The notes below the pieces were generated by a model. That model saw only the letters and a program-made list of their open reading frames with translations, did not search any database and was not told where the DNA came from. The position numbers were made by a program, and so were the translations under genes. From CAXTKD01 sp964244885 (GTDB lineage Bacteria; Pseudomonadota; Alphaproteobacteria; Sphingomonadales; Sphingomonadaceae), in contig CAXTKD010000012.1 in NCBI GenBank assembly GCA_964244885.1, forward strand, positions 35,920 to 99,919: a stretch of DNA of 64,000 nucleotides. The letters are read 5' to 3'. Below, piece by piece: positions 32,955-41,751 of this stretch (positions are counted from its first letter, which is position 1; each line of letters opens with the position of its first letter).

Positions 32955-34997
32955 TTAGGCGAGATCAAACGCCGCCAGCACGAAGGCATATTCCTCCGCC
33001 GTCTCGCGCAGGCTTTCGAACCGTCCCGACTTGCCGCCGTGCCCCGCGCCCATGTTGATCTTGAGCAGCACGGCGTTGTCGTCGGTCTTGGTGGCGCGGA
33101 GGCGGGCGGCCCATTTGGCGGGCTCCCAATAGGTGACGCGGGGGTCGTTGAGGCCGCCGGTGATCAGCATTGGGGGGTAGGGTTGCGCCTCGACGTTCTC
33201 GTAGGGGCTGTAGGCGTGGATGAGGGCGAAGGCATCGGCGCTCTCGATCGGGTTGCCCCATTCGGGCCATTCGATCGGGGTCAAGGGCAGGCTCTCGTCC
33301 TGCATGGTGTTGAGAACGTCGACGAAGGGGACGTGGGCGACGACGGCGCGCCAGAGCTCCGGATCGGTGTTGGCGACGACGCCCATCAGCTCGCCGCCCG
33401 CCGAGCCGCCGGAGATCGAGATGCCGCCGGCCTCCGCCCAGCCTGACGCGACCAAATGCTTCGCGCAGTCGGTGAAGTCGTGGAAGGTGTTCCAGCGCTT
33501 CTCCGCCTTGCCGTCGGTGTACCAGCGGTAGCCGAGGTCGTCGCCGCCGCGGATGTGCGCGATGGCGTAGGCGAAGCCGCGGTCGAGCAGCGACAGCCGC
33601 GCGCCCGAGAAGCTCGGGGTGATCGCGTGGCCGTAGGCGCCGTAGGCGTAGAGGTGGACCCTGGCGGGGCGCTGGAGGCCGCGGCGATAGACGATCGATA
33701 GCGGCACCAGCGCGCCGTCGCGCGCCGGGGCCATCAGGCGCTCGGTGGCGTAGAGCGCGGGGTCGTAGCCCGAGGGGACCTCGCGGACCTTGAGCGTGGT
33801 CAGCCCGCGGGCGTCGGCGTCGTAGTCGTAGACGGTCTCGGGCGTCACCATCGACGTGTAGCCGATGCGGTAGGCGGGGGGATCGAACGCCGGGTTGGTG
33901 CCGAGCGAGGCGGTGTAGCTCGCCTCCGGGAAGGGCACGCGGTGCTCGTCGCCATCGTAGGTGCGCAGGCGGATCTGGTCGAGGCCGTCGACCCGCTCGG
34001 TGATGGCGAGGTGGCGGGCGAATGCAGTGAGGCCGCGGATGTAGACGCGGTCCGATCCGGCGATCAGTTCCGACCAGTCGCCGGGGGCGGAGAGCGGCGC
34101 GGTGGCGATGCGGAAGTTTTCGTGGGTGTCGTTGGCGCGGATGAACAGGGTGCCGTGGGCGATGTCGACTTCGTATTCGCGGCCGGCCTGGCGGGGGGAG
34201 ACGAGGATCGGCGGCGAGGCGGGATCGGCGGCGGGGACGAGGCGGACCTCGCTCGTCACATGGTCGGCGGCGCGGATGACGAAGTGGCTGCGGTCCTGCG
34301 ACAGGCCGACGCCGACGAAGAAGGCGGGATCGGCTTCCTCGTAGAGCACGGCGTCGTCGCCGGTCGCGCCTAGAGCGTGATGGCGGACGCGGAACGGGCG
34401 CCATTGCTCGTTGACCTCGGCGTAGGCGAGCGAGAGCGAGTCCGACGCCCAGACCGGGCCGCCCATCGCCGTGTCTGAGATGGTCTCGACCGCGCCGCCG
34501 CCGATAGGCGCGACGCGCAGCTTGAAACGCTCCGAGCCGTCGTCGTCGACCGCCCAGGCGATGAGCGTAGAGTCGGGGCTGACCGCGAGGCCGCCCAGCC
34601 GGAAATAATCCTTGCCCTCGGCGAGCGCCGGCTCGTCGAGGATGAGCTGCTCGTCGCCGCCGGCGGCGGGCTTCCTGAACCATTTGCGGTACTGGCCGCC
34701 GGGCGCGAAGGCCCACCAGTAGAGGAAGTCGCCGTCCTGCGCGGGGACGCTCGCCTCGTCGTCCTTGATGCGGCCCTTCAGCTCCTCGAACAAAGTCTCG
34801 ACCAACGCCGTGTGCGGCGCCATCGCGGCCTCGAAATAGGCGTTCTCGGCCTTCAGGTGGTCGAGCACCTCGGCGTCGGTGACCTGGGGATAGCCCTGGT
34901 CCTTGAGCCAGAAATAGGGATCGACGACGGTGACGCCGTGGCGCGTCGTCGGATGCGGGCGGATGGCGGCGGCGGGGGCGTTGGGGAGGGCTTTCAT
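32955..34997 (-). CDS. ptrB: Oligopeptidase B (S9A prolyl oligopeptidase family)
   Basis: 680 aa from ATG 34997; an ATG at 35036 is an alternative. The N-terminal beta-propeller (VDPYFWLKDQGYPQV, EYEVDIAHGTLFIRAN) precedes the catalytic domain: Ser in ISISGGSAGGELMG, Asp in GGLNDPRVTYWEP, His in MGAGHGGKSGRF. It cleaves short peptides after basic residues in the cytoplasm or periplasm; no signal peptide is seen. Confidence 0.92.
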   Translation of the reverse strand: MKALPNAPAAAIRPHPTTRHGVTVVDPYFWLKDQGYPQVTDAEVLDHLKAENAYFEAAMAPHTALVETLFEELKGRIKDDEASVPAQDGDFLYWWAFAPGGQYRKWFRKPAAGGDEQLILDEPALAEGKDYFRLGGLAVSPDSTLIAWAVDDDGSERFKLRVAPIGGGAVETISDTAMGGPVWASDSLSLAYAEVNEQWRPFRVRHHALGATGDDAVLYEEADPAFFVGVGLSQDRSHFVIRAADHVTSEVRLVPAADPASPPILVSPRQAGREYEVDIAHGTLFIRANDTHENFRIATAPLSAPGDWSELIAGSDRVYIRGLTAFARHLAITERVDGLDQIRLRTYDGDEHRVPFPEASYTASLGTNPAFDPPAYRIGYTSMVTPETVYDYDADARGLTTLKVREVPSGYDPALYATERLMAPARDGALVPLSIVYRRGLQRPARVHLYAYGAYGHAITPSFSGARLSLLDRGFAYAIAHIRGGDDLGYRWYTDGKAEKRWNTFHDFTDCAKHLVASGWAEAGGISISGGSAGGELMGVVANTDPELWRAVVAHVPFVDVLNTMQDESLPLTPIEWPEWGNPIESADAFALIHAYSPYENVEAQPYPPMLITGGLNDPRVTYWEPAKWAARLRATKTDDNAVLLKINMGAGHGGKSGRFESLRETAEEYAFVLAAFDLA

Positions 34998-35078
34998 GCC
35001 CGCCGAGGCTTTAGGGTCGGTCGCGCGCGCTGTCACGGCGAAGTCGCAAGCGATTTGGCGCTATTCGCGAGCCGAGGC

Positions 35079-35579
35079 TCATGCCCCTCCCGTGTTTTCG
35101 CCCCGGCTGACGAGGAGCGCGTCCAGCTGCTCGAACTGCTCGGGCATGCAGTCCTCCATTCCGATGAAGGCCTCGTCGAGAGCTTCCTTCGAAGGATAAA
35201 GTTCGTGGAAGGTCAGCAGCGTCTTGCCGCCCCTCTCCTCGAAGGTCACCGTTGTCACGGCGCCCTCCTCACCTTCGTCATTGGTCCAGACGAGCCGCGA
35301 GCCCGGCGTCACCTCGAGGTACTTGCCGAAGAAGGCAAAGGCGCTCGAGGCATCCTGCCCGAACTCGAGGCGGTATTTGCCCCCGGCACGAACATCCATC
35401 TCGCAGGAAAGCAGGGGCACGCCCATCGACGTCGGCGCCCACCAGCGCATGAACAGCTCGGGCCTGGTCCAGGCCTCGAACACGATGCGCGCCGGGGCGT
35501 CGAAGGTTCGCGTGACGACCATTTCCCGGTCGGACGCCCGTTCCACCACCGTGCGGCCATCATTGCCCGGTTCGCCCAT
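35079..35579 (-). CDS. SRPBCC (AHSA1-like) protein
   Basis: 166 aa. SRPBCC/AHSA1 fold: VTRTFDAPARIVFEAWTRPE, FMRWWAPTSMG, MDVRAGGKYRLEF, FEERGGKTLLTF. A small-molecule-binding domain often encoded with an ArsR regulator, as here. It overlaps the ArsR gene by 20 bp and is translated from ATG 35579. The ligand is unknown. Confidence 0.88.
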   Translation of the reverse strand: MGEPGNDGRTVVERASDREMVVTRTFDAPARIVFEAWTRPELFMRWWAPTSMGVPLLSCEMDVRAGGKYRLEFGQDASSAFAFFGKYLEVTPGSRLVWTNDEGEEGAVTTVTFEERGGKTLLTFHELYPSKEALDEAFIGMEDCMPEQFEQLDALLVSRGENTGGA

Positions 35580-35922
35580 CGAATCCCTCCTTCAATTTCA
35601 TGTCCTCGACCACCTGGTCCAACGCGTCGAAGCGTGCCTCCCAGAGCTGGCGGTACGTACCGATCCACGCCGCCTCAGCCCCCAGGCCGAGAAAGCCGAG
35701 CTTGCAGGTCCGCACGCGCCCGACCTTCTCCGTCGTGACGAGTCCCGCCTGCTCCAGGACGCCAACGTGCTTCTTCATGCCCGTGAGGGTCATATGGAAC
35801 GTCTCGGCAAGGTCCGTGATCGAAGCATCCGCGCGTCCGAGCTGCTCAAGAACGCCGCGTCGGGTGGCATCCGAGAGCGCGGCGAACGACGTGTCGAGGC
35901 GGATGGCTAAATACTGAACCAT
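35560..35922 (-). CDS. ArsR-family transcriptional regulator
   Basis: 120 aa winged helix (FAALSDATRRGVLEQLGRAD, SITDLAETFHMTLTGMKKHV, GLVTTEKVGRVRTCKLG). It is paired with the SRPBCC gene in a two-gene operon. No metal-binding CxC motif is present, so it belongs to the ArsR group that senses organic ligands or another partner. Its start codon sits in the centre of a perfect 34-bp palindrome, so autorepression is likely. Confidence 0.88.
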   Translation of the reverse strand: MVQYLAIRLDTSFAALSDATRRGVLEQLGRADASITDLAETFHMTLTGMKKHVGVLEQAGLVTTEKVGRVRTCKLGFLGLGAEAAWIGTYRQLWEARFDALDQVVEDMKLKEGFDGRTGQ

Positions 35923-35939
35923 ATGGTTCAGTATTTAGC
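35906..35939. promoter_or_regulatory. Perfect 34-bp palindrome centred on the ArsR start codon
   Basis: All 17 base pairs of the two halves match: the left half is GCTAAATACTGAACCAT and the right half its exact complement, with CCATATGG at the centre. The ArsR ATG (35922-35920 on the minus strand) is inside that centre. The most likely role is operator for the ArsR protein that starts in it. Confidence 0.75.
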
Positions 35940-36059
35940 GCGCGAATTGCCGACACGCAAGGGCACCGCCGCACAGGCAGGCGCGAGAGCCGCCTCCGGT
36001 CTTTAAGGAGCCTTCGGCGAGCCTGTGCATCAGCTAAATGAAAATGGTGAGCCCTCGGC

Positions 36060-36443
36060 TCAGCCGACGGCCTGCCTTTGCTCGTTGCTCGTCACGAACA
36101 GATAATGCTCCACCGGCTCGGGCTTGCCGACGATGTAGCCCTGGACCTGCTCGCACTTCTCGGTCTTGAGGAAGTCGAGCTGCGACTGGCGCTCGACGCC
36201 TTCGGCGGCGACCGAGATGCCGAGGCTGTGGCCGAGGCCGATGATGGCGCGGACGATCGCGGTGGCGCGGGCGGTGCGGTTGACGCTTTCGACGAAGCCC
36301 TTGTCGATCTTGATCTTGTCGAACGGGAAGGACTGGAGCGTCGACAGCGACGAATAGCCGGTGCCGAAATCGTCGATCGCGATCCGCGCGCCGAGGCGCT
36401 TCAGCAGCCGCAGGTTGCCGAGCGCCACTATTGTCAGCGCCAT
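36060..36443 (-). pseudogene. Truncated EAL-domain fragment, a duplicate of the 3' end of the gene at 37461
   Basis: The frame encodes the last about 121 residues of the EAL domain (DDFGTGYSSLS, KIKIDKGFV, GLGHSLGISVAAEGVE) and nothing of the front. It is identical to the 3' end of the MHYT-GGDEF-EAL gene except for one silent change. An ATG at 36443 in unrelated sequence could start a short product, but the catalytic EAL motif and half the barrel are missing, so it cannot be a working phosphodiesterase. Confidence 0.85.
36062..36425. repeat. Direct repeat copy 1 (364 bp)
   Basis: Matches 37463-37826 at 363 of 364 positions (A at 36102, G at 37503). Starts at the last sense bases before the stop codon and ends at GAGCGC inside the EAL domain. 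Copies are in the same orientation and 1,401 bp apart, bracketing the toxin-antitoxin pair. Confidence 0.95.
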
Positions 36444-36517
36444 CCTGCTTCCCCTCGGTCGGCACCGAACTATGTCGGCTTTCGCCCGGATTGAAAATCT
36501 TTCAACTTTTGTTTGAA

Positions 36518-36540
36518 GTGTACGCCACGAAGGCGTACAC
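36518..36540 (+). promoter_or_regulatory. Inverted repeat, likely operator of the toxin-antitoxin operon
   Basis: GTGTACGCC-ACGAA-GGCGTACAC is a perfect 9-bp inverted repeat, 26 bp upstream of the antitoxin ATG, in an AT-rich stretch that also offers TTGAAA. Ribbon-helix-helix antitoxins bind such palindromes to repress their own operon. Confidence 0.65.
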
Positions 36541-36565
36541 TGATGCGAAGGTTAATGAGGTTGCC

Positions 36566-36874
36566 ATGTTGGGTTTTCAGGATCAGGTCGGCCCCGTTGA
36601 GGAGCGCAGCAGTGAGCGGATGAACTTCCGTACCAAGCCTCGCATCAAGCAAGCCATCCAGCAGGCCGCGGCTCTCTCAGGCGTCGACGATTCGGTCTTC
36701 ACGATGAACGCGGCTTACCGGTCGGCGATGGAGACGATCGCGGCGCATGAACGCACCACCTTGCGGCCGGTTGACCATCAGGCGTTTTTCGCGGCCCTCG
36801 AAACCCCACCGGCACCAACCGATCGGCTTCGGGCGGCATTCGCACGCCATCGCGAGACGATCACCAGCAGGTGA
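36566..36874 (+). CDS. DUF1778 (TacA-like) antitoxin
   Basis: 102 aa. A ribbon-helix-helix N-domain (ERMNFRTKPRIKQAIQQAAA, then DDSVFTMNAAYRSAMETI) and a C-terminal toxin-binding tail ending in a DHQAFFAALETPPAP motif seen in DUF1778 antitoxins. ATG 36566 is the conserved start; the frame continues upstream into the operator. GTGA overlap with the toxin ensures coupled synthesis. Confidence 0.85.
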   Translation: MLGFQDQVGPVEERSSERMNFRTKPRIKQAIQQAAALSGVDDSVFTMNAAYRSAMETIAAHERTTLRPVDHQAFFAALETPPAPTDRLRAAFARHRETITSR

Positions 36875-37428
36875 CGGCGCCGGAGGACGCAAAGCCCTAC
36901 GCCATCGAGCCGCTCGATCCCCAAAAGCATGATCGAGCCGCCTTTTCCTGTGGCATCGCGCAGGTCGACAACTTCTTTCGCCGGACCGCGAACAAACTCG
37001 CTAAAGCCGACAACGTCCGTACGTTCGTGATGGTCGGCCCAAGGGGCGAGTTGATCGGCTTCTACGCCGCGAATGCCCATGCGATCGATTATACCGATCT
37101 GCCCGACCGCTTCGCCCGCGACCGGCCTGCGCATGGCAGCATCCCGGCCGCCTATATCTCGATGATCGGCGTCGATACCCGCTTTCAGGGACAGGGTTAC
37201 GGCGGCGATCTGCTGAGTGATTGCCTGGCGCGCTTAGCCAGCGCAGCCGATGCGCTGGGTATCGCCGTTGTCATGCTTGATGTGCTCGACTGCGGCGATG
37301 CCGAGAAGGTGGCAAAGCGCCTGGCTCTCTATACCAGCTACGGCTTTGAGCCTCTGCCGTCCAACGGCTTGCGGCTATTCCTGCCCATCGCGACGGTTCG
37401 GGCGCTTACGACGCGAACTGACCTATAG
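36871..37428 (+). CDS. GNAT-family toxin (TacT/AtaT-like)
   Basis: 185 aa from GTG 36871. GNAT fold: acetyl-CoA loop RFQGQGYGGDLLSDCL, and the catalytic Tyr in LALYTSYGFEPLPS. The N-terminal FSCGIAQVDNFFRRTA is the family hallmark. Toxins of this group acetylate the amino group of charged tRNAs and stop translation; the target tRNA is not predictable here. Confidence 0.87.
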   Translation: MTAPEDAKPYAIEPLDPQKHDRAAFSCGIAQVDNFFRRTANKLAKADNVRTFVMVGPRGELIGFYAANAHAIDYTDLPDRFARDRPAHGSIPAAYISMIGVDTRFQGQGYGGDLLSDCLARLASAADALGIAVVMLDVLDCGDAEKVAKRLALYTSYGFEPLPSNGLRLFLPIATVRALTTRTDL

Positions 37429-37460
37429 GGCGCGGCAGGTGCGACAACCGAACGGTTGCG

Positions 37461-39824
37461 CTAGCCGACGGCCTGCCTTTGCTCGTTGCTCGTCACGAAC
37501 AGGTAATGCTCCACCGGCTCGGGCTTGCCGACGATGTAGCCCTGGACCTGCTCGCACTTCTCGGTCTTGAGGAAGTCGAGCTGCGACTGGCGCTCGACGC
37601 CTTCGGCGGCGACCGAGATGCCGAGGCTGTGGCCGAGGCCGATGATGGCGCGGACGATCGCGGTGGCGCGGGCGGTGCGGTTGACGCTTTCGACGAAGCC
37701 CTTGTCGATCTTGATCTTGTCGAACGGGAAGGACTGGAGCGTCGACAGCGACGAATAGCCGGTGCCGAAATCGTCGATCGCGATCCGCGCGCCGAGGCGC
37801 TTCAGCAGCCGCAGGTTGCCGAGCGCGTCCGAGGTGTCGCGGAACAGCGCGGTCTCGGTGATCTCGAGCTCGAGCCGGCGCGCGTCGAGGCCCGTGGCCT
37901 TGAGGACCGCGGCGACCCGTTCGGGCAAGGTCGGCTCGTGGATGTGGAGCGGCGACAGGTTGACCGCGACGCGGAGCGGCTTGTCCCACGCGGCGGCGTC
38001 GGTGCACGCCTGAAGCAGCACCCATTCGCCGAGCAGGCCGATGAGGCCGTTCTCCTCGGCGATCGGAACGAAGGTGTCGGGGGCGAGCAGGCCGAGCGTC
38101 GGGTGCTGCCAGCGCACCAGCGCCTCGAAGCCGAGGATGACGCCGTCGTTGGTCGAGGCGAGCGGCTGGTAGTAGAGCCGGAGCTCGCCGGCGCCGATCG
38201 CGTCCTTGAGGTCGCGCGCCAGCTGGCGGCGCTCGACCATCGCGTCGTCGACCTCGCGCTGGAAGAAGCGGAAGCCGTCGCCGCCGCTGCCCTTGGCGCG
38301 GTGGAGCGCCATGTCCGAATTGACGAGCAGCGGCTCGCTGGTCAGGCCGTCGTCGGGGAACAGGCTGACTCCGACGCTGGCGGTGACCGACAGCATCGAG
38401 CGGCCGAACGGGATCGGCTCGCGGATGCGGTTCAGGAGCTCGTTGGCGATGCGCGCCGCGCCGGCGGGCTGCTCCTCGCCGATCTGGACGACGTGGAACT
38501 CGCTGCCGCCGGGGCGCGAGACGATCGACGGCTTGGGGACGGTCAGGTTGATGCGCGCGGCGATCGCCTTGATCGCGACGTCGCCGGCCGACAGGCCGTG
38601 CGTCTCGTTGATCTCGCGAAGGCCGCCGATGTCGATGCGCAGCATCGCCACGGGCTCGTCCTCGCGCTCCAGCGCCGCGTCGAGGCGCGAGCGTCCCGCC
38701 ATGCGGTTGAGAAGGCCGGTCAGCAGGTCGTGTTCGGCGAGAAAGCGGATGCGCGCCTCGGCGGTCAGGCGCTCGCGCAGGTCGCGGACGGCGTAGACGG
38801 TCTCGTCGTCGGACAGCTGGCGGGCCAGCACCTCGACCGGCACGGTGCCGCCGTCGGCGGTGCGCAGGCGGCCGTCGCGGCGCCCTTCCGGCTTGTCGAT
38901 GTCCGACGGCTCGAGCTGGAGCAGGTCCTCGATCCGCATGTCGGCGAGACCCGCCGACGACGCGCCGGTCATCTCGAGCAGCGCTGCGTTGACGTCGAGG
39001 ATATGGCCGGACTTGACCACCGCCAGCCCTTCGAAGGTGCCGTTGGCGAGGCGGCGCAGGCGAACCAGGGTGCGCCGCGTGCCGTAATCGTTGACCACCA
39101 CCGCGCCGGCGATGACGAGCAGGACGAGCACGAGCACGCCGAGGATGACCATCGTCAGCACGCCCGGCGACATCGCCGACATCGGCATCGCGCGGTGCGC
39201 GTCGGGCATCACCATCGCGGCGTTCATGCCGACGAAGTGCAGGCTGAGCATCGCCAGCGTCAGCAACGCCGCGCCGGCCATCAGCGGCGCCATGCGCTGC
39301 CGCTCGCGGTTGAGCCAGGTGCGGTCGCGCGCGACGTAGAAGGCGAGGGCGGCGATGGGAAGGGCGATGCCCTGCGACAGCAGGATGATGGGCACGTTCC
39401 AGTCGATGCTGCCGTGCATCGCGAACGCGTTCATGCCGAAATAGTGCATCGCGGTGACGCCGACGATGAAGCCGACCGCCGCGAGCGCCGGTGCCCAGCG
39501 GCTGCGCCACAGGCCGCCGATGGTGAACACGGTGAGCGCGGTGATGCCGGCGACCAGCAGCGACAGCGCGGTGCCGACAGGGTCGAACCCGCCGCCGTGG
39601 AAGGGGTGGTAGGCGACCATGCCGACGAAGTGCAGCGCCCAGATCCCGGTGCCCGCGGCGATTCCGATCAGCGCGAGCCAGAGCTTCTGCGTGGTGCCGC
39701 TGATGATGCGCGCGCGGCCGAGCATCGCGAACGACGCTGCGAACGCGACGAGGCATACGGCCGTAGCCGCACCCACGAAGCGACCGTCATGCGCGGTCGC
39801 GAATTGTAACGCAGACTGAAACAT
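37461..39824 (-). CDS. MHYT-GGDEF-EAL membrane protein, probable c-di-GMP phosphodiesterase
   Basis: 787 aa. The N-terminal MHYT sensor has seven hydrophobic segments with three signature motifs (ALHFVGM, AMHYFGM, SLHFVGM) thought to bind a metal or gas. A PAS-like region (about 255-340) and a degenerate GGDEF domain follow: the active-site loop reads RPGGSEFH, i.e. GGSEF. The EAL domain is complete (FEALVRWQHP, NLSPLHI, DDFGTGYSS, KIKIDKGF, AAEGVE). Expected activity is therefore c-di-GMP hydrolysis, not synthesis. The 3' 364 bp are duplicated beyond the toxin-antitoxin pair. Confidence 0.92.
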   Translation of the reverse strand: MFQSALQFATAHDGRFVGAATAVCLVAFAASFAMLGRARIISGTTQKLWLALIGIAAGTGIWALHFVGMVAYHPFHGGGFDPVGTALSLLVAGITALTVFTIGGLWRSRWAPALAAVGFIVGVTAMHYFGMNAFAMHGSIDWNVPIILLSQGIALPIAALAFYVARDRTWLNRERQRMAPLMAGAALLTLAMLSLHFVGMNAAMVMPDAHRAMPMSAMSPGVLTMVILGVLVLVLLVIAGAVVVNDYGTRRTLVRLRRLANGTFEGLAVVKSGHILDVNAALLEMTGASSAGLADMRIEDLLQLEPSDIDKPEGRRDGRLRTADGGTVPVEVLARQLSDDETVYAVRDLRERLTAEARIRFLAEHDLLTGLLNRMAGRSRLDAALEREDEPVAMLRIDIGGLREINETHGLSAGDVAIKAIAARINLTVPKPSIVSRPGGSEFHVVQIGEEQPAGAARIANELLNRIREPIPFGRSMLSVTASVGVSLFPDDGLTSEPLLVNSDMALHRAKGSGGDGFRFFQREVDDAMVERRQLARDLKDAIGAGELRLYYQPLASTNDGVILGFEALVRWQHPTLGLLAPDTFVPIAEENGLIGLLGEWVLLQACTDAAAWDKPLRVAVNLSPLHIHEPTLPERVAAVLKATGLDARRLELEITETALFRDTSDALGNLRLLKRLGARIAIDDFGTGYSSLSTLQSFPFDKIKIDKGFVESVNRTARATAIVRAIIGLGHSLGISVAAEGVERQSQLDFLKTEKCEQVQGYIVGKPEPVEHYLFVTSNEQRQAVG
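37463..37826. repeat. Direct repeat copy 2 (364 bp), the original EAL 3' end
   Basis: Second copy of the repeat described at 36062-36425. Here it is part of the complete MHYT-GGDEF-EAL gene. Confidence 0.95.
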
Positions 39825-39942
39825 CTGCCCCCTTATGCCCCACTCGCCAACCTATAGCATCGCCGGGTCAATGTCATGCTCGGCTGGCAGTTATTTTTAC
39901 AGAAGCGTAACAAGCCCGCGGTAGTTGAGGAGTTTCGAGTCG

Positions 39943-41721
39943 ATGTCGACGCATGAGGACCGCCTGCGGGCGCTGCGCGAGACGCTCGCCGAGCGCTCGC
40001 TGAGCGGCTTCGTCATCCCGCTGACCGACGAGCATATGAGCGAATATGTCGGCGCCTACGCGCAGCGGCTGGCCTGGCTGACGGGGTTCGAAGGCTCCGC
40101 CGGGTCGGCGGCGGTGCTGACCGACAAGGCGGCGGTGTTCGTCGACGGGCGCTACACGCTTCAGGTCAGGGACCAGGTCGACGGCCGGCTGTTCAGCCAT
40201 GAGAGCAGCGCCGAAACGCCGCTCGCCGACTGGCTCGCCGCCAACGCCACGGCCGGGGACACGATCGGTTACGACCCGTGGTTGCACACGCGGACGTGGG
40301 TCGAGGCGACGGGCCGCGCGCTCGCCGACAAGGGCGCGAGCCTCGTCGCGGTGCCGCACAACCCGGTCGACGCGGTGTGGACGGATCGGCCAGCGCCGTC
40401 GGCCGAGCGGCTTTCGCCGCATGGCGAGGAATTCGCCGGCAAATCGTCCGCCGACAAGCGCGGCGAGATCGCGGCCTGGCTCAAGGACAAGCAGGCCGGC
40501 GCGGTGGTGATCGCGGCGCTCGATTCGATCGCCTGGCTGTTCAACATTCGCGGCAAGGATGTGTCGCGCACCCCGGTCGGCCTCGCCTTCGCGATCGTCC
40601 GCGCCGACGCGTCGGCCGAGCTGTTCGTCGACCTGTCGAAGGTCGACGACGCGGTTCGCGCGCACTTGGGCGACGACGTGACGGTCCGCCCGCGCACCGA
40701 ATTCGCGCCGGCGCTCGAAGCGCTCGGTGGCACGGTCGTCGCCGACCCGGCGACCGCGGTCGCGGCGATCTTCGAGAGGCTGGCCGCCGGCGGGGCCAAG
40801 GTGATTGAGGCACGCGATCCTTGCGCGCTGCCCAAGGCGAAGAAGAACCCGACCGAGATCGCGGGCTCGAAGGCCGCGCACCTCCGTGACGGGGCGGCGC
40901 TGACCCGCTTCCTGCACTGGTTCGCGGGCGAGGCGCCGAAGGGCGGGCTCGACGAGCTGGGCGCCGCGAACCGGCTGGAGCAGTTCCGCCGCGACACCAA
41001 CCAGCTGAAGGACCTGAGCTTCGACACGATCTCGGGCGCGGGACCGAACGGCGCGATCGTTCACTACCGCGCCTCCGAGGCGACCAACCGGAAGATCGAG
41101 CGGGACAGCCTGTTCCTGATCGATTCGGGCGCCCAGTATCTCGACGGCACGACCGACGTGACTCGGACGCTCGCGGTCGGCACGCCGACGGCGGAGATGC
41201 GCGACCGCTTCACGCGGGTTCTGAAGGGCCATATCGCGCTCGCCCGCGCCATCTTTCCCAAGGGCACGCGCGGCGCGCAGCTCGACGCGCTGGCGAGGAA
41301 GCCCTTGTGGGAAGCTGGCCTCGACTACGCCCACGGCACCGGCCACGGCGTCGGCAGCTATCTGTCGGTGCACGAAGGGCCGCAGCGCATCGCGACGTTC
41401 GGGGGCGGCGACGAGCCGCTGGCGGCGGGCATGATCCTTTCGGACGAGCCCGGCTATTACAAGACCGGCGAATACGGCATCCGGGTCGAGAACCTCGTCC
41501 TGGTGGTCGAGAAGGAAGTGCCGGGCGCGGAGAAGCCGATGCTCGGCTTTGAGCCGCTGACGCTCGCGCCGATCGACCTCGCGCTGGTCGATGTCGCGCT
41601 GCTCGATCCGTCGGAGCGCGAGTGGTTCAATGCCTATCATGCCCGGGTGCGTGACGAGATCGGGCCGCTGCTCGACGACACCGCGCGGCGCTGGCTCGAC
41701 GAGTCCACCCGGCCAGTCTAA
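39943..41721 (+). CDS. Xaa-Pro aminopeptidase (aminopeptidase P, M24B)
   Basis: 592 aa, three-domain eukaryote-like APP: two creatinase-like N-domains (GFVIPLTDEHMSEYV; SIAWLFNIRG) and a C-terminal pita-bread with ligands in FLIDSGAQYLDGTTDVTRT (two Asp), GTGHGVGS (His), LSDEPGYY and GIRVENLV (two Glu). It removes N-terminal residues before proline in the cytoplasm. ATG 39943 has GAGGAG 12 bp upstream. Confidence 0.92.
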   Translation: MSTHEDRLRALRETLAERSLSGFVIPLTDEHMSEYVGAYAQRLAWLTGFEGSAGSAAVLTDKAAVFVDGRYTLQVRDQVDGRLFSHESSAETPLADWLAANATAGDTIGYDPWLHTRTWVEATGRALADKGASLVAVPHNPVDAVWTDRPAPSAERLSPHGEEFAGKSSADKRGEIAAWLKDKQAGAVVIAALDSIAWLFNIRGKDVSRTPVGLAFAIVRADASAELFVDLSKVDDAVRAHLGDDVTVRPRTEFAPALEALGGTVVADPATAVAAIFERLAAGGAKVIEARDPCALPKAKKNPTEIAGSKAAHLRDGAALTRFLHWFAGEAPKGGLDELGAANRLEQFRRDTNQLKDLSFDTISGAGPNGAIVHYRASEATNRKIERDSLFLIDSGAQYLDGTTDVTRTLAVGTPTAEMRDRFTRVLKGHIALARAIFPKGTRGAQLDALARKPLWEAGLDYAHGTGHGVGSYLSVHEGPQRIATFGGGDEPLAAGMILSDEPGYYKTGEYGIRVENLVLVVEKEVPGAEKPMLGFEPLTLAPIDLALVDVALLDPSEREWFNAYHARVRDEIGPLLDDTARRWLDESTRPV

Positions 41722-41751
41722 ACCAACCTCGATCACAAGGGAGCCGAACCG

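Noticed and set aside
36518..36540. Palindrome upstream of the antitoxin as a transcription terminator
   Set aside because: No T-run follows and it lies in front of, not behind, an operon; an operator is more likely.
37479..39809. 776-aa open frame opposite the MHYT-GGDEF-EAL gene
   Set aside because: Antisense shadow, composition unlike a protein.
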